This document shows positions 1 to 8,225 of a stretch of 64,000 bases of DNA, piece after piece. The stretch comes from BACL27 sp947488385. Lineage in GTDB: Bacteria; Actinomycetota; Acidimicrobiia; Acidimicrobiales; Ilumatobacteraceae. Position numbers and translations under genes: made by a program. The stretch spans positions 62,001-126,000 of the forward strand of contig CAXNMJ010000003.1 in NCBI GenBank assembly GCA_964203655.1, written 5' to 3'. How positions within the stretch are numbered: position 1 is the stretch's first letter; each line of letters starts with the position of its first letter. The notes beneath the pieces are model-generated. The model had not been told where the DNA came from, did no database searches, and saw only the letters and a program-made list of their open reading frames with translations.

Positions 1-281
1 TCTTCACGAGTGTTTGTGCTGACAGTTGCATAAACATAAGAACCGAGAATTTCGGATTCTTTGATCGTTTCGTTCATCGATGTGATGATCTTGTTGGCAA
101 TTTCGCCTTCTTGTGCTGATGGCTTGTGAGGTGCGCCTGCACGAATGTTGTTTTCTTCAAACTGTGCTTCGAGTCTGGCGACGTTTGCGCCCGTGCGCTC
201 CATCGCGTCAGTGAACGATCGAGAGGTAAAAGACTCGTGAACGTCGGCAACCGACCAACGAGGCAAAAGTGTGTCTGTCAT
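1..281 (-). CDS. Oligoendopeptidase F-like M3 metallopeptidase, N-terminal part
   Basis: The leftward frame opens with an ATG at 281 and stays open to the window edge, giving 93 residues of the N-terminus. The start (TLLPRWSVADVHESF) and the following charged helical stretch resemble the N-terminal helical domain of M3-family oligoendopeptidases, which cleave short peptides in the cytoplasm. The HExxH zinc site, which would settle the family, lies outside the window, so the assignment rests on the N-terminal pattern only. The next gene on the right, mshD, is read in the same direction from 39 bases away, so the two may be cotranscribed. Confidence 0.55.
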   Translation of the reverse strand, partial: MTDTLLPRWSVADVHESFTSRSFTDAMERTGANVARLEAQFEENNIRAGAPHKPSAQEGEIANKIITSMNETIKESEILGSYVYATVSTNTRE

Positions 282-320
282 GAGAAACAGTGTATTAGTT
301 GTATTCAGGGTCAGGTTTGT

Positions 321-1259
321 TTAGATGTGCGATGAAATCTCACCGACAAAAGCCTGTTCAATGTCGTGAATAGTAAAGCCAAGTTTCGTATATGTCGTCA
401 CGGCCGCATCGTTGTCGCGATCGACGAACAGCATTCCTGTCGTGGCGTTGGCTTTTGCGAGGTGGTTTAGCCCGGCAACTGTTAGCGCTCGACCGAGGCC
501 TTGGCCGTGAAATTTCGGGTCGACGGCAATTACATAAATTTCGCCAACCGATGGGTCTGTGTCTTTGTCGATTTTTGTCCAACAGAAACCTGCAAGTTGA
601 TCTGCTGCATCGGTTTTTATGTGGTGAAGTAGAAAGCCATTTGGGTCAAACCACTTTTCTGACTGCCGCGAACGCAGAACTTCGGTTGTCCAGCCGCCCT
701 GTTCGGGGTGCTGAGCAAATGCTCGGTTGTTGACTGAGAGCCATGCAGCGTCGTCGGCGCCGACAACGAAGCTTCGGGTCTGAATCGATTTAGTCTCAGA
801 CAAAACTTCGGGGGAAAGAGGAAGTTTGACGCGCATCTGCAGAAGATTGCGACCTGCTTTGAAACTAAAGAGATTGGCTAGTTGCTGATCAATCTCACTT
901 GAACCACAAACCCACCAATGGACTTGCCCGCCACCTTCTTCGCTGATGATTTTGGTTGCATCAGTAAAAAGCGACTTGCCGATCTCTAGGGTTTGCTTGC
1001 GAAAATTTGGATGCACGACAAGATCAAGTGACCACGAGCCGTTGCCACGCGAAATTTGGCAATAGGCGATTGGTTGAGATGTTTTTGGATCACGGGCTGT
1101 GAGCCCAGCAAAGCCAGCGCGACCACCGTGGCGAAGGTCGATCCACAAATGGTTGTTTAAAGGTTTGCGACCGTCAGCTTTTTCGACTGCATTCAAAAGC
1201 TGTATGACTTCGGCAATTTCTTGAGCAGCCATACTTCTTTTAACGTCAAATTCAATCAC
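321..1259 (-). CDS. mshD: Mycothiol synthase (two-domain GNAT acetyltransferase)
   Basis: MshD transfers acetyl from acetyl-CoA to Cys-GlcN-Ins, the last step of mycothiol synthesis in the cytoplasm. The 312-residue protein has the family's two GNAT halves. The C-terminal half carries the most diagnostic segments: NNRAFAQHPEQGGWT, EKWFDPNGFLLH, GFCWTKI, GEIYVIAVDP and the acetyl-CoA loop GQGLGRAL, ending in a YTKLGF motif. Length matches mycobacterial MshD (about 315). Mycothiol is confined to Actinobacteria, so this gene is the best single taxonomic marker in the window. It starts at ATG 1259, back to back with nth, leaving 45 bases for two divergent promoters. Confidence 0.93.
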   Translation of the reverse strand: MIEFDVKRSMAAQEIAEVIQLLNAVEKADGRKPLNNHLWIDLRHGGRAGFAGLTARDPKTSQPIAYCQISRGNGSWSLDLVVHPNFRKQTLEIGKSLFTDATKIISEEGGGQVHWWVCGSSEIDQQLANLFSFKAGRNLLQMRVKLPLSPEVLSETKSIQTRSFVVGADDAAWLSVNNRAFAQHPEQGGWTTEVLRSRQSEKWFDPNGFLLHHIKTDAADQLAGFCWTKIDKDTDPSVGEIYVIAVDPKFHGQGLGRALTVAGLNHLAKANATTGMLFVDRDNDAAVTTYTKLGFTIHDIEQAFVGEISSHI

Positions 1260-1304
1260 GACATAAGGCTATCTATGTGCGGCGCTGTGTAGTGTTGCCA
1301 ATCA

Positions 1305-2078
1305 ATGGCTGCCAAGAAAACCGAAATTGCAAAACGCGCAACAGATGTGCTGGCTTTACTGAAGCGTGAATACCCAGTGGCGATTTGTGAGCTGACTCAC
1401 GAGTCGGCGTTTCAATTGCTTGCGGCGACAATTCTCTCGGCACAATGCACTGACGTGCGTGTAAATATGGTGACACCCGCACTTTTTGAGGCATACCCGA
1501 CACCAGCCAAACTTGCGGCGGCGAATATTTCGCATGTTGAGCAACTTGTGCGCTCAACCGGTTTTTATCAGACCAAAGCAAAAAACCTAATCGGCATGGC
1601 GAATCAAGTCATGTCGCGATTTGGCGGTGAAGTTCCGCGCGAAATTGAAGACTTAATTACTTTGCCTGGCGTCGGCCGTAAGACAGCAAATGTTTTGCGC
1701 AGTGTTGTCTTTGATCTGCCTGGGTTGCCGGTAGACACGCATGTTGGGCGACTCTCGCGACGTCTTGGTTTGACCAAATTAGAAGATCCTGTAAAGGTCG
1801 AATATGAATTGAACGCAATGTTGCCGCCGCCCGAGTGGGGTCAATTTAGTTTGCGCTTGATCTTGCATGGTCGCCGAGTTTGTGATGCGCGAAAGCCGCG
1901 ATGCGAAGAGTGTTTGCTCGAGGCGCTGTGCCCAAGTTCGATGTTGCCAACGAAAAAAGGCACTGGCAAGAGCGCAAAGTCGAAAGTTACGAAGAGCGTT
2001 AAGAAAAGCGTGAAGCCGAGCACAAAGAAAAGCGTTAAAAAGAGCGTTAAGAAAACAGCGAAGAAGCGTGCGAAGTGA
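1305..2078 (+). CDS. nth: Endonuclease III with lysine-rich C-terminal tail
   Basis: This is a bifunctional DNA glycosylase/AP lyase for oxidised pyrimidines in base excision repair. The helix-hairpin-helix is LPGVGRKTANV, containing the catalytic lysine. The catalytic aspartate follows in VDTHVGRLSRRLG. A [4Fe-4S] cluster motif C-x6-C-x2-C-x5-C closes the core. After the cluster, roughly 40 residues made almost only of K, S, T, V and A follow, with repeated KSVKK units, a tail that most bacterial Nth proteins lack and that resembles actinobacterial histone-like tails. I infer it adds non-specific DNA affinity. Start ATG 1305 follows the divergent mshD start. Confidence 0.95.
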   Translation: MAAKKTEIAKRATDVLALLKREYPVAICELTHESAFQLLAATILSAQCTDVRVNMVTPALFEAYPTPAKLAAANISHVEQLVRSTGFYQTKAKNLIGMANQVMSRFGGEVPREIEDLITLPGVGRKTANVLRSVVFDLPGLPVDTHVGRLSRRLGLTKLEDPVKVEYELNAMLPPPEWGQFSLRLILHGRRVCDARKPRCEECLLEALCPSSMLPTKKGTGKSAKSKVTKSVKKSVKPSTKKSVKKSVKKTAKKRAK

Positions 2079-2114
2079 GTAGTTCACAGCGACGCGAGAG
2101 CGCATCTAGCCGAA

Positions 2115-2306
2115 TTGGCCGCGTTGGCAGAAAATGTCGAGCGATGTCGCGAGCGGCTCGTCGCACTTGCCGAGTCACAACGATTGGCGACCCACGATCC
2201 GAAAAAGCCCGAAAATGATGACGGCCTGTTGATGGCGATCTATGAAGCAGAGCGCGGTCTGATCAACGCCGTGCGCCTTTTGCAGCGCGCAGCGCGTAGT
2301 CGCTGA
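2115..2306 (+). CDS. Small helical hypothetical protein
   Basis: I do not recognise a family. The frame encodes 63 residues from a TTG start and looks coding: it is rich in charged helical residues, beginning ALAENVERCRERLVALAES and ending RGLINAVRLLQRAARSR. It lies in the same frame as nth, just after its stop. An alternative is that the gene begins at the GTG overlapping the nth stop (2075, GTGA) and that one surplus T at about 2115 shifts the frame. Dropping that T would also create an ATG there. Its stop lies inside the first copy of a short direct repeat. Confidence 0.4.
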   Translation: MAALAENVERCRERLVALAESQRLATHDPKKPENDDGLLMAIYEAERGLINAVRLLQRAARSR

Positions 2307-2343
2307 GCGCAATTGGCTAGTGCGGCGCGTAGTCGCTGAGCGC
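2292..2343. repeat. 19-bp direct repeat between the small ORF and hisH
   Basis: The 19-mer GCGCGTAGTCGCTGAGCGC occurs at 2292-2310 and again at 2325-2343, 33 bases apart. The first copy contains the stop codon of the upstream small ORF. It looks like a recent local tandem duplication of the gene end. No function is evident. Confidence 0.8.
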
Positions 2344-2373
2344 GCACACCATTTATTCAGGCAGAATATAAGC

Positions 2374-3045
2374 GTGACATCATCAACATCGACCTCGGGG
2401 GTTGATCGCCAAGACAGACCGCTGATTGCAGTTCTTGACTATGGCATTGGCAATCTGCGCTCGGCACAAAAAGGTTTGCAATTTGTTGGCGCCGATGCAC
2501 AACTAACAAGCGACAAGAAGTTGATTGCTGATGCGCAGGCAGTAGTGCTGCCCGGTGTGGGCAATTTTGGTGCATGCATGACAGCACTTCGCCAAGCAGG
2601 TCTTGAAGAAAGCGTGCATGCTGCAGTTGCCTCGAATCGACCATTTTTAGGAATCTGTGTGGGCATGCAGATGCTTTTTGAAAGCAGCGAAGAAAGCCCA
2701 GGTGTGAAGGGTCTCGAAATCATTGGCGGAGAAATCAAATGGTTGCCTGCTGGTGTGCAACGCCCACAAATGCAATGGAATCAACTGCGAATAAAAAAGC
2801 AGGATGATTTGTTCGCTGGTTTGAGCGAGAATCCGTGGATGTATTTTGTTCACTCGTTGTCGGCAGTTGCGACAGACACATCTGTAGTGGCAGCAAATTG
2901 TGAATATGGAACCGAGCTGGTTGCGGCTGTTCGCTTGAGAAATGTTTTCGCGACACAGTTTCATCCTGAAAAATCTGCAACAGAAGGTTTGAGAATTTTA
3001 GAGAACTTCGTCGACACTTGTTCTGCTGTCGCAACTAGCAAATAG
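2374..3045 (+). CDS. hisH: Imidazole glycerol phosphate synthase, glutaminase subunit
   Basis: HisH releases ammonia from glutamine and channels it to HisF in histidine synthesis. The class I amidotransferase signature is complete: oxyanion region LPGVGNFGACM, nucleophile Cys in GICVGMQMLFE, and the His-Glu pair in FHPEKS near the C-terminus. The N-terminal strand and loop LIAVLDYGIGNLRS are typical of HisH. I chose the GTG at 2374 because homologues start shortly before that strand. The frame is open back to 2320 but runs through the direct repeat. trpE follows after 12 bases, suggesting a joint amino-acid transcript. hisF is not in the window. Confidence 0.92.
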   Translation: MTSSTSTSGVDRQDRPLIAVLDYGIGNLRSAQKGLQFVGADAQLTSDKKLIADAQAVVLPGVGNFGACMTALRQAGLEESVHAAVASNRPFLGICVGMQMLFESSEESPGVKGLEIIGGEIKWLPAGVQRPQMQWNQLRIKKQDDLFAGLSENPWMYFVHSLSAVATDTSVVAANCEYGTELVAAVRLRNVFATQFHPEKSATEGLRILENFVDTCSAVATSK

Positions 3046-3057
3046 AACTCTCACACA

Positions 3058-4578
3058 ATGAAAATTTCACCGACTCGCCAAGAGTTTCACGCACTGGCAA
3101 AAGAAAACACGGTGATACCTGTGTGGACCGAAGTATTGGCCGACGTTGAAACTCCGGTGTCGGCATACATAAAACTTGTTGGTGACCGTCCGGGGTTTTT
3201 GCTTGAGTCAGTCGAGCACGGCGAACGATGGAGTCGTTTCTCGTTTGTGGGGCGAGACCCAGTGGCAACTCTGGTGCTTCGCGATGGCGTGATAACCACA
3301 GTGGGCAATGTTCCTAGTTCGATGCCGCGCGACAAAGGAATGTTGGCAGCAATTGAATCTTTGCTTGCGACGTATCGGTCGCCATTGCATCCAGACCTGC
3401 CGCCATTGCAGGGCGGTCTAATGGGATTTTTGGGTTACGACATTGTGCGTGAAATCGAGAACCTGCCGAACGTGCCTAATGAAGATCGCAATATGCCCGA
3501 TGCAGTGATGAGCATGATTGGTTCGCTCGCCGCGTTTGATCACTGGCGTCAGCGTTGTTACATGATCGAAAGCGTGCCGGTGGCAGGTCTTGATGCAACG
3601 GCGCGAGATCAGGCTTATGACGCAGCGATTGTTCGTGTCAATAAAGGTGTTGAAGATTTGTCGCGACCAATCGCGCACACGCCTGTTGAGCCACCGCTTC
3701 GGGAAGACACACTCAAAGTTGAGTCTTCAATGCCAAACGGAATGTATGAGAGGGCTGTTGAAGTAGCAAAAGATCACATTCGAGCCGGAGACATTTTTCA
3801 GGTCGTGTTGTCGCAGCGATTTGACGTGCAACTTGAAGCTGATCCGTTTGACGTTTACCGCGTGTTGCGACAGATCAACCCGAGTCCGTATATGTATTAC
3901 GTCAAACATGAAGACGTGACGATTGTGGGTTCGTCGCCTGAGCCGATGGTGCAGTTGCGAAATGGCCGCGTGATTAGTCGACCGATTGCCGGCACGCGCA
4001 AACGTGGCACTGACGACGAACATGATCGCAAGTTGGCTGGCGAACTAAAAGAGAATCCAAAAGAGCGAGCCGAGCACGTGATGCTTGTTGACCTGGCGCG
4101 AAATGATGTTGGTCGTGTTGCCGAATACGGCTCAATGAGTGTTGACGAGTTCATGACTTTAGAAAAGTACAGTCACGTGATGCACTTAACTTCGCAAGTG
4201 TCAGGAACTTTGCGCGCGGGTCTTGGGCCAGTTGATGTTTTGCGTGCAACTCTGCCAGCGGGCACGGTAAGCGGAGCACCGAAAGTGCGGGCGATGCAAA
4301 TAATTGATGCACTTGAACCGACCAAACGCGGACCGTATGCGGGAGTCGTTGGATACGTCGATTTTTCTGGCAACTTAGACACAGCAATTGCAATACGCAC
4401 GATGTTCGTCGGGTCGCACGGGGCAACACTGCAGGCTGGTGCCGGAATTGTCGCCGACAGTGTCGCTACTGAAGAAAACTTAGAGTGCCGAAACAAGGCT
4501 GCGGCTTTGATTGCAGCGATTCCGGCAGCACGAAGAATGACCGCAGCGCGAACTGCAAGCAACAAGGCCAAAAAATAA
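3058..4578 (+). CDS. trpE: Anthranilate synthase component I
   Basis: TrpE converts chorismate to anthranilate, using ammonia supplied by TrpG, as the first step of tryptophan synthesis. The 506-residue protein has the N-terminal regulatory region with LLESVEHGERWSRFSFVG, close to the family's tryptophan-binding LLES element. The chorismate-binding domain follows with SRPIAGTRKRG, ENPKERAEHVMLVDLARND and LPAGTVSGAPKVRAM, all hallmark motifs. No TrpG is fused. The stop codon shares one base with the ATG of the next gene (TAATG), so translation is likely coupled. Confidence 0.95.
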   Translation: MKISPTRQEFHALAKENTVIPVWTEVLADVETPVSAYIKLVGDRPGFLLESVEHGERWSRFSFVGRDPVATLVLRDGVITTVGNVPSSMPRDKGMLAAIESLLATYRSPLHPDLPPLQGGLMGFLGYDIVREIENLPNVPNEDRNMPDAVMSMIGSLAAFDHWRQRCYMIESVPVAGLDATARDQAYDAAIVRVNKGVEDLSRPIAHTPVEPPLREDTLKVESSMPNGMYERAVEVAKDHIRAGDIFQVVLSQRFDVQLEADPFDVYRVLRQINPSPYMYYVKHEDVTIVGSSPEPMVQLRNGRVISRPIAGTRKRGTDDEHDRKLAGELKENPKERAEHVMLVDLARNDVGRVAEYGSMSVDEFMTLEKYSHVMHLTSQVSGTLRAGLGPVDVLRATLPAGTVSGAPKVRAMQIIDALEPTKRGPYAGVVGYVDFSGNLDTAIAIRTMFVGSHGATLQAGAGIVADSVATEENLECRNKAAALIAAIPAARRMTAARTASNKAKK

Positions 4579-5372
4579 TGTCGGCGTTTTACTTCAAGCA
4601 GTTGCGCGACGTTATTTATGTGTCGGGTGTCGACGCGCGCAAGTTTTTGCATTCGCAATTGGCTAACGACATTGCGTCGCTACAGATCGGCCAGTCGCGC
4701 TACAGCTTGTTGCTTGAACCGACTGGCAAGCTCACTTCATTGTTGCGGGTGCGTTGTGACAGTGAAGAGAGTTTCACGTTGGACTGTGACGCTGGATTTG
4801 GTGAAATTTCGGTAGCCAGACTGGGGCGCTTCAAGATTCGCATCAAGTGTGAGATCTCGAGTCAGGCGCGAGAGTTCGTGGCGGTGCGCAAATTATCCGC
4901 TGATGAGTTTGCGAAATTTTCAAAACTAGAAAACGCGGTGCCCGCATGGCGTGAGAAAGATTTGGCACTTGATTTTGCGTCTGATCACGTGGCAGATGAG
5001 TTGGCGATCAGCGATGTGTCAATCGGTACCGAGAGCGAATTCGAGACTGCTCGCGTGCAGGCGTTATGGCCGACAATGGGAGTCGACATGACGAGCGATT
5101 CGATGCCCGCTGAAACGGGGCTGACCGATGTCGCAGTGAGTTTCACCAAAGGTTGTTACCCGGGTCAAGAACTTGTCGAGCGAATGGACTCGCGCGGTGC
5201 GTCGGCTCCACGTTCGTTGCGTTTGATTCGTGCAGTTCCTGGCGCAAAAGTGGGCGAGCCTGTTGTGGTCGACGCACAAGAAATTGGTATATATACGACT
5301 GTTTGCCAAGAATTTGCGTTGGCGTTAATCAAACGTTCGGCAGACAGCAGTTCAATCGAGATTGGCGCGTAA
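4578..5372 (+). CDS. ygfZ: YgfZ/GcvT-domain folate-binding protein
   Basis: This protein belongs to the YgfZ family, folate-binding relatives of GcvT that support assembly or repair of iron-sulfur enzymes. The defining motif KGCYPGQE is present (residues about 194-201), as is the early segment YFKQLRDVIYVSGVDARKFLH. The frame stays open upstream into trpE, but the ATG at 4578 overlapping the trpE stop as TAATG is the sensible start and yields 264 residues. The C-terminal barrel is short and ends about 60 residues after the signature. The specific client enzyme cannot be told from sequence. Confidence 0.85.
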   Translation: MSAFYFKQLRDVIYVSGVDARKFLHSQLANDIASLQIGQSRYSLLLEPTGKLTSLLRVRCDSEESFTLDCDAGFGEISVARLGRFKIRIKCEISSQAREFVAVRKLSADEFAKFSKLENAVPAWREKDLALDFASDHVADELAISDVSIGTESEFETARVQALWPTMGVDMTSDSMPAETGLTDVAVSFTKGCYPGQELVERMDSRGASAPRSLRLIRAVPGAKVGEPVVVDAQEIGIYTTVCQEFALALIKRSADSSSIEIGA

Positions 5373-5380
5373 ACTGTCGT

Positions 5381-8065
5381 ATGCCTTTTATCTACGCTTT
5401 TGATCACAAACACCGTCGTGCGCCAATGAGCATGAAAGATTTGCTCGGCGGCAAAGGCGCGAACCTTGCCGAGATGATGAGTGTGTTGAAGTTGCCGGTG
5501 CCGCACGGTTTTACGGTGACGACCGATGCGTGTCGCGCGTATATGAAGAGTGGCTGGCCGAAAACTCTTGACAAAGAACTTGCAACTCATGTTGCTCAAC
5601 TTGAAAAAAAGATGGGTGCGCGTTTGGGTGATCCGTCAAGCCCGCTGTTGGTTTCGGTTCGTTCGGGTGCGAAGTTTTCAATGCCCGGAATGATGGACAC
5701 AGTTTTGAACCTGGGATTGAACGATCGCAGCGTTAAAGGTTTGGCGTTGTCGACAAAAGACGAGCGCTTTGCCTACGACAGTTACCGCCGCTTCATCGCG
5801 ATGTACGGACGAATCGTGCTGGGCATCGAGGGCGCGAAGTTTGAGCACCCATTTGAACAGGCAAAAAAGACTGCCGGTGTAACAAATGATGCGGCTCTAC
5901 CTGCTGCGGCGTTGATGGCACTTTGCGAAACTTTCAAAGCAGTCGTCAAAGTTGAGACAGGCAAAGAATTTCCACAAGATCCCGCAAAACAGTTGCGTGG
6001 CGCAGTTGAAGCAGTGTTTCGTTCATGGAACGGCGCGCGAGCAATCGCATATCGCGTACGTGAAAAAATCAGCCACGACCTCGGCACTGCTGTCAACGTG
6101 CAGGCGATGGTGTTTGGTAATCGCGACAACAATTCGGGCACGGGTGTGGGTTTCACGCGCAATGCGGCAACAGGTGAAGACAAACCATACGGCGACTATT
6201 TGGTGAACGCCCAAGGCGAAGATGTTGTTGCTGGTATTCGCAACACTGAAGACCTAGATGCATTGAAGAGACAGTTTCCTTCGGTGCACAAAGAGTTGCT
6301 GGCAATCTTTGATCGTCTCGAGCGCCACTACCACGACATGTGCGATACCGAATTTACGATTGACCAAGGCAAGTTGTGGATGTTGCAGACTCGCGTCGGC
6401 AAGCGCACGGGTGCCGCAGCGTTGAAGATGGCTGTCGACATGACTGCTGGTTCGGGAAGCGGCAAACAGTCGTGGAAGATCACCAAAAAAGAAGCGCTGA
6501 TGCGAGTTAACGCCGAACATTTAGATCAGGTTTTGCATCCGCAATTTATTAACAAGTCGAAAGCACTGACAAAAGGTTTGGCGGCGTCACCAGGTGCTGC
6601 AGTCGGCAAGGTTTATTTCACTGCCGATGATGCTGAAGCGGCAGCCAAGAGTGGCGAGGCCGTAATTTTGGTGCGCAGCGAAACGAGCCCAGAAGACGTG
6701 CACGGCATGATGGTGGCAAAAGGAATTTTGACATCGCGTGGTGGACTCGTAAGTCACGCAGCAGTAGTTGCTCGTGGTTGGGGAACACCCGCAATTGTGG
6801 GCGCAGACTCGGTGCAAATCGACGGCAAGTCGTTCAAAGTTGGCGATGTTGTCGTGCGTGAAGGCGATGTAATTTCGCTTGATGGCACGACTGGCGAAGT
6901 GATGGTCGGCGAGATGCAGTTGACCGCCGCCAAACCAACAAAAGAGTTTGAGACGATTTTGAAATGGGCTGACGAGTTTCGCAAGGGCAAACTTGCAGTG
7001 CGTGCGAATGCTGACACAGCAGACGATGCGCTGAAAGCACGCGAATACGGTGCTGAAGGCATTGGTTTGTGCCGAACTGAGCACATGTTCTTGGCTCCAG
7101 ATCGTTTGCCGGTGGTGCGTCGCATGATTTTGGCAAGTACACCTGCTGAAGAAGCTGCAGCGCTCGAAGAGTTGCGTGTGGTGCAAAAAGAAGACTTCGC
7201 TTCGCTGTTGCGTGCGATGTCTGGCTTGCCGGTGACAGTGCGTTTGCTTGACCCGCCGCTTCACGAGTTCTTGCCACGAGTTGATGAACTTGAAATTAAG
7301 GCCGCAACGACTGGTCTAGACGAACAAGAACGCAAGTTGTTGCGCGCGGCGCACGATTGGGCAGAGGTTAATCCGATGCTTGGTACTCGTGGTGTGCGAC
7401 TTGGTGTTGTGAAGCCAGGTTTGTATGCAATGCAGGTTCGTGCGTTGATGCAGGCCGCCGATGAAGTTGCAGCCGAGGGTTACGAACCGGTTGTCGAAGT
7501 GATGATTCCGTTGACGGTGACTCGCGAAGAGTTGGCGTTGGCGAGATCGTGGGTCGAGGCTGTACTTGTTGAATATGCGACACGTCCGAAAGTGAAAGTT
7601 GCAGGGCGAGGCAAGAAAGTTACGCGTCCGAAGGTAACGATCGGCACGATGATTGAGACGCCGCGTGCGGCTCTGCGTGCAGACGAGTTGGCAGAGCATG
7701 CTGACTTCTTCAGCTTCGGTACCAACGACTTGACGCAGATGACTTTTGGTTTCTCGCGCGATGACGTCGAAAGCCGAATGATGCCTGCGTATCTTGAGGC
7801 AGGTTTGCTCAAGCGAAACCCGTTTGAGACGATCGACCAGACCGGCGTCGGCGAACTCGTTGAGATTGCCGCCAAGCGTGGTCGCAAGGCCAAGCGCAAG
7901 TTGAAACTTGGTGTTTGCGGTGAACACGGCGGCGACCCAGAGTCGATTGCGTTGTTCTATCGCGCTGGCCTTGACTATGTTTCGTGCTCGCCATACCGAA
8001 TTCCGATTGCTCGCCTTGCCGCGGCGCAATCAATAATCGGTGGCCTCAAAACTGAAACCAAGTAA
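5381..8065 (+). CDS. ppdK: Pyruvate, phosphate dikinase
   Basis: PPDK interconverts pyruvate + ATP + Pi with PEP + AMP + PPi, serving gluconeogenesis or PPi-linked glycolysis. It reads as 894 residues from ATG 5381 (MPFIYAFDHKH), the usual length. The frame is open much further upstream, but that part overlaps ygfZ and is unrelated to the family. Domains in order are an ATP-grasp nucleotide-binding domain (LLGGKGANLAEM, VSVRSGAKFSMPGMMDTVLN), the swivelling phosphohistidine domain (GGLVSHAAVVARGWGTPA, catalytic His), and the C-terminal PEP barrel ending with GVCGEHGGDPESI, containing the catalytic Cys. It follows ygfZ by eight bases. Confidence 0.97.
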   Translation: MPFIYAFDHKHRRAPMSMKDLLGGKGANLAEMMSVLKLPVPHGFTVTTDACRAYMKSGWPKTLDKELATHVAQLEKKMGARLGDPSSPLLVSVRSGAKFSMPGMMDTVLNLGLNDRSVKGLALSTKDERFAYDSYRRFIAMYGRIVLGIEGAKFEHPFEQAKKTAGVTNDAALPAAALMALCETFKAVVKVETGKEFPQDPAKQLRGAVEAVFRSWNGARAIAYRVREKISHDLGTAVNVQAMVFGNRDNNSGTGVGFTRNAATGEDKPYGDYLVNAQGEDVVAGIRNTEDLDALKRQFPSVHKELLAIFDRLERHYHDMCDTEFTIDQGKLWMLQTRVGKRTGAAALKMAVDMTAGSGSGKQSWKITKKEALMRVNAEHLDQVLHPQFINKSKALTKGLAASPGAAVGKVYFTADDAEAAAKSGEAVILVRSETSPEDVHGMMVAKGILTSRGGLVSHAAVVARGWGTPAIVGADSVQIDGKSFKVGDVVVREGDVISLDGTTGEVMVGEMQLTAAKPTKEFETILKWADEFRKGKLAVRANADTADDALKAREYGAEGIGLCRTEHMFLAPDRLPVVRRMILASTPAEEAAALEELRVVQKEDFASLLRAMSGLPVTVRLLDPPLHEFLPRVDELEIKAATTGLDEQERKLLRAAHDWAEVNPMLGTRGVRLGVVKPGLYAMQVRALMQAADEVAAEGYEPVVEVMIPLTVTREELALARSWVEAVLVEYATRPKVKVAGRGKKVTRPKVTIGTMIETPRAALRADELAEHADFFSFGTNDLTQMTFGFSRDDVESRMMPAYLEAGLLKRNPFETIDQTGVGELVEIAAKRGRKAKRKLKLGVCGEHGGDPESIALFYRAGLDYVSCSPYRIPIARLAAAQSIIGGLKTETK

Positions 8066-8092
8066 CTAAAACTTCAATAAGTTAGTTGAAGC

Positions 8093-8122
8093 TTGATTCT
8101 GTTCTTCAAATTGTCGTAGAGT
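8093..8122 (+). promoter_or_regulatory. Candidate sigma-70 promoter of terC
   Basis: TTGATT (8093-8098) and TAGAGT (8117-8122) are separated by 18 bases. Transcription would start near 8129, just before the structured terC leader. A weak 6-bp hairpin (CTTCAA/TTGAAG, 8072-8091) between the ppdK stop and this promoter is not convincing as a terminator. The call rests on pattern and position only. Confidence 0.45.
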
Positions 8123-8132
8123 GTGTGCATAG

Positions 8133-8205
8133 CCCGACTTGCCTGATGGCAAGCGATAATCGGGGGAAGTAAAACCAAAACAAAAAGTTTTGGTTCATCA
8201 CCCGA
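8133..8205 (+). promoter_or_regulatory. Structured terC leader with mutually exclusive helices, possible metal riboswitch
   Basis: The leader holds CCCGA (8133-8137), a hairpin CTTGCC-TGAT-GGCAAG (8138-8153), TCGGG (8160-8164), then GGAAGTA, a 9-bp hairpin AACCAAAAC/GTTTTGGTT (8173-8195) and a second CCCGA (8201-8205). The central TCGGG can pair with either CCCGA copy, so two structures exclude each other. The second lies close to the GAGG ribosome site at 8212-8215. GGGGGAAGTA recalls the GGGGAGTA core of yybP-ykoY manganese riboswitches, which often precede TerC/Alx genes, but the other conserved parts are not clearly present. A regulatory RNA is likely; the class is uncertain. Confidence 0.45.
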
Positions 8206-8225
8206 AAGGTCGAGGCAAAATACAC

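Noticed and set aside
5153..5380. Open frame extending ppdK 76 codons upstream of 5381
   Set aside because: It overlaps ygfZ in another frame, has no similarity to PPDK, and the ATG at 5381 gives the standard N-terminus.
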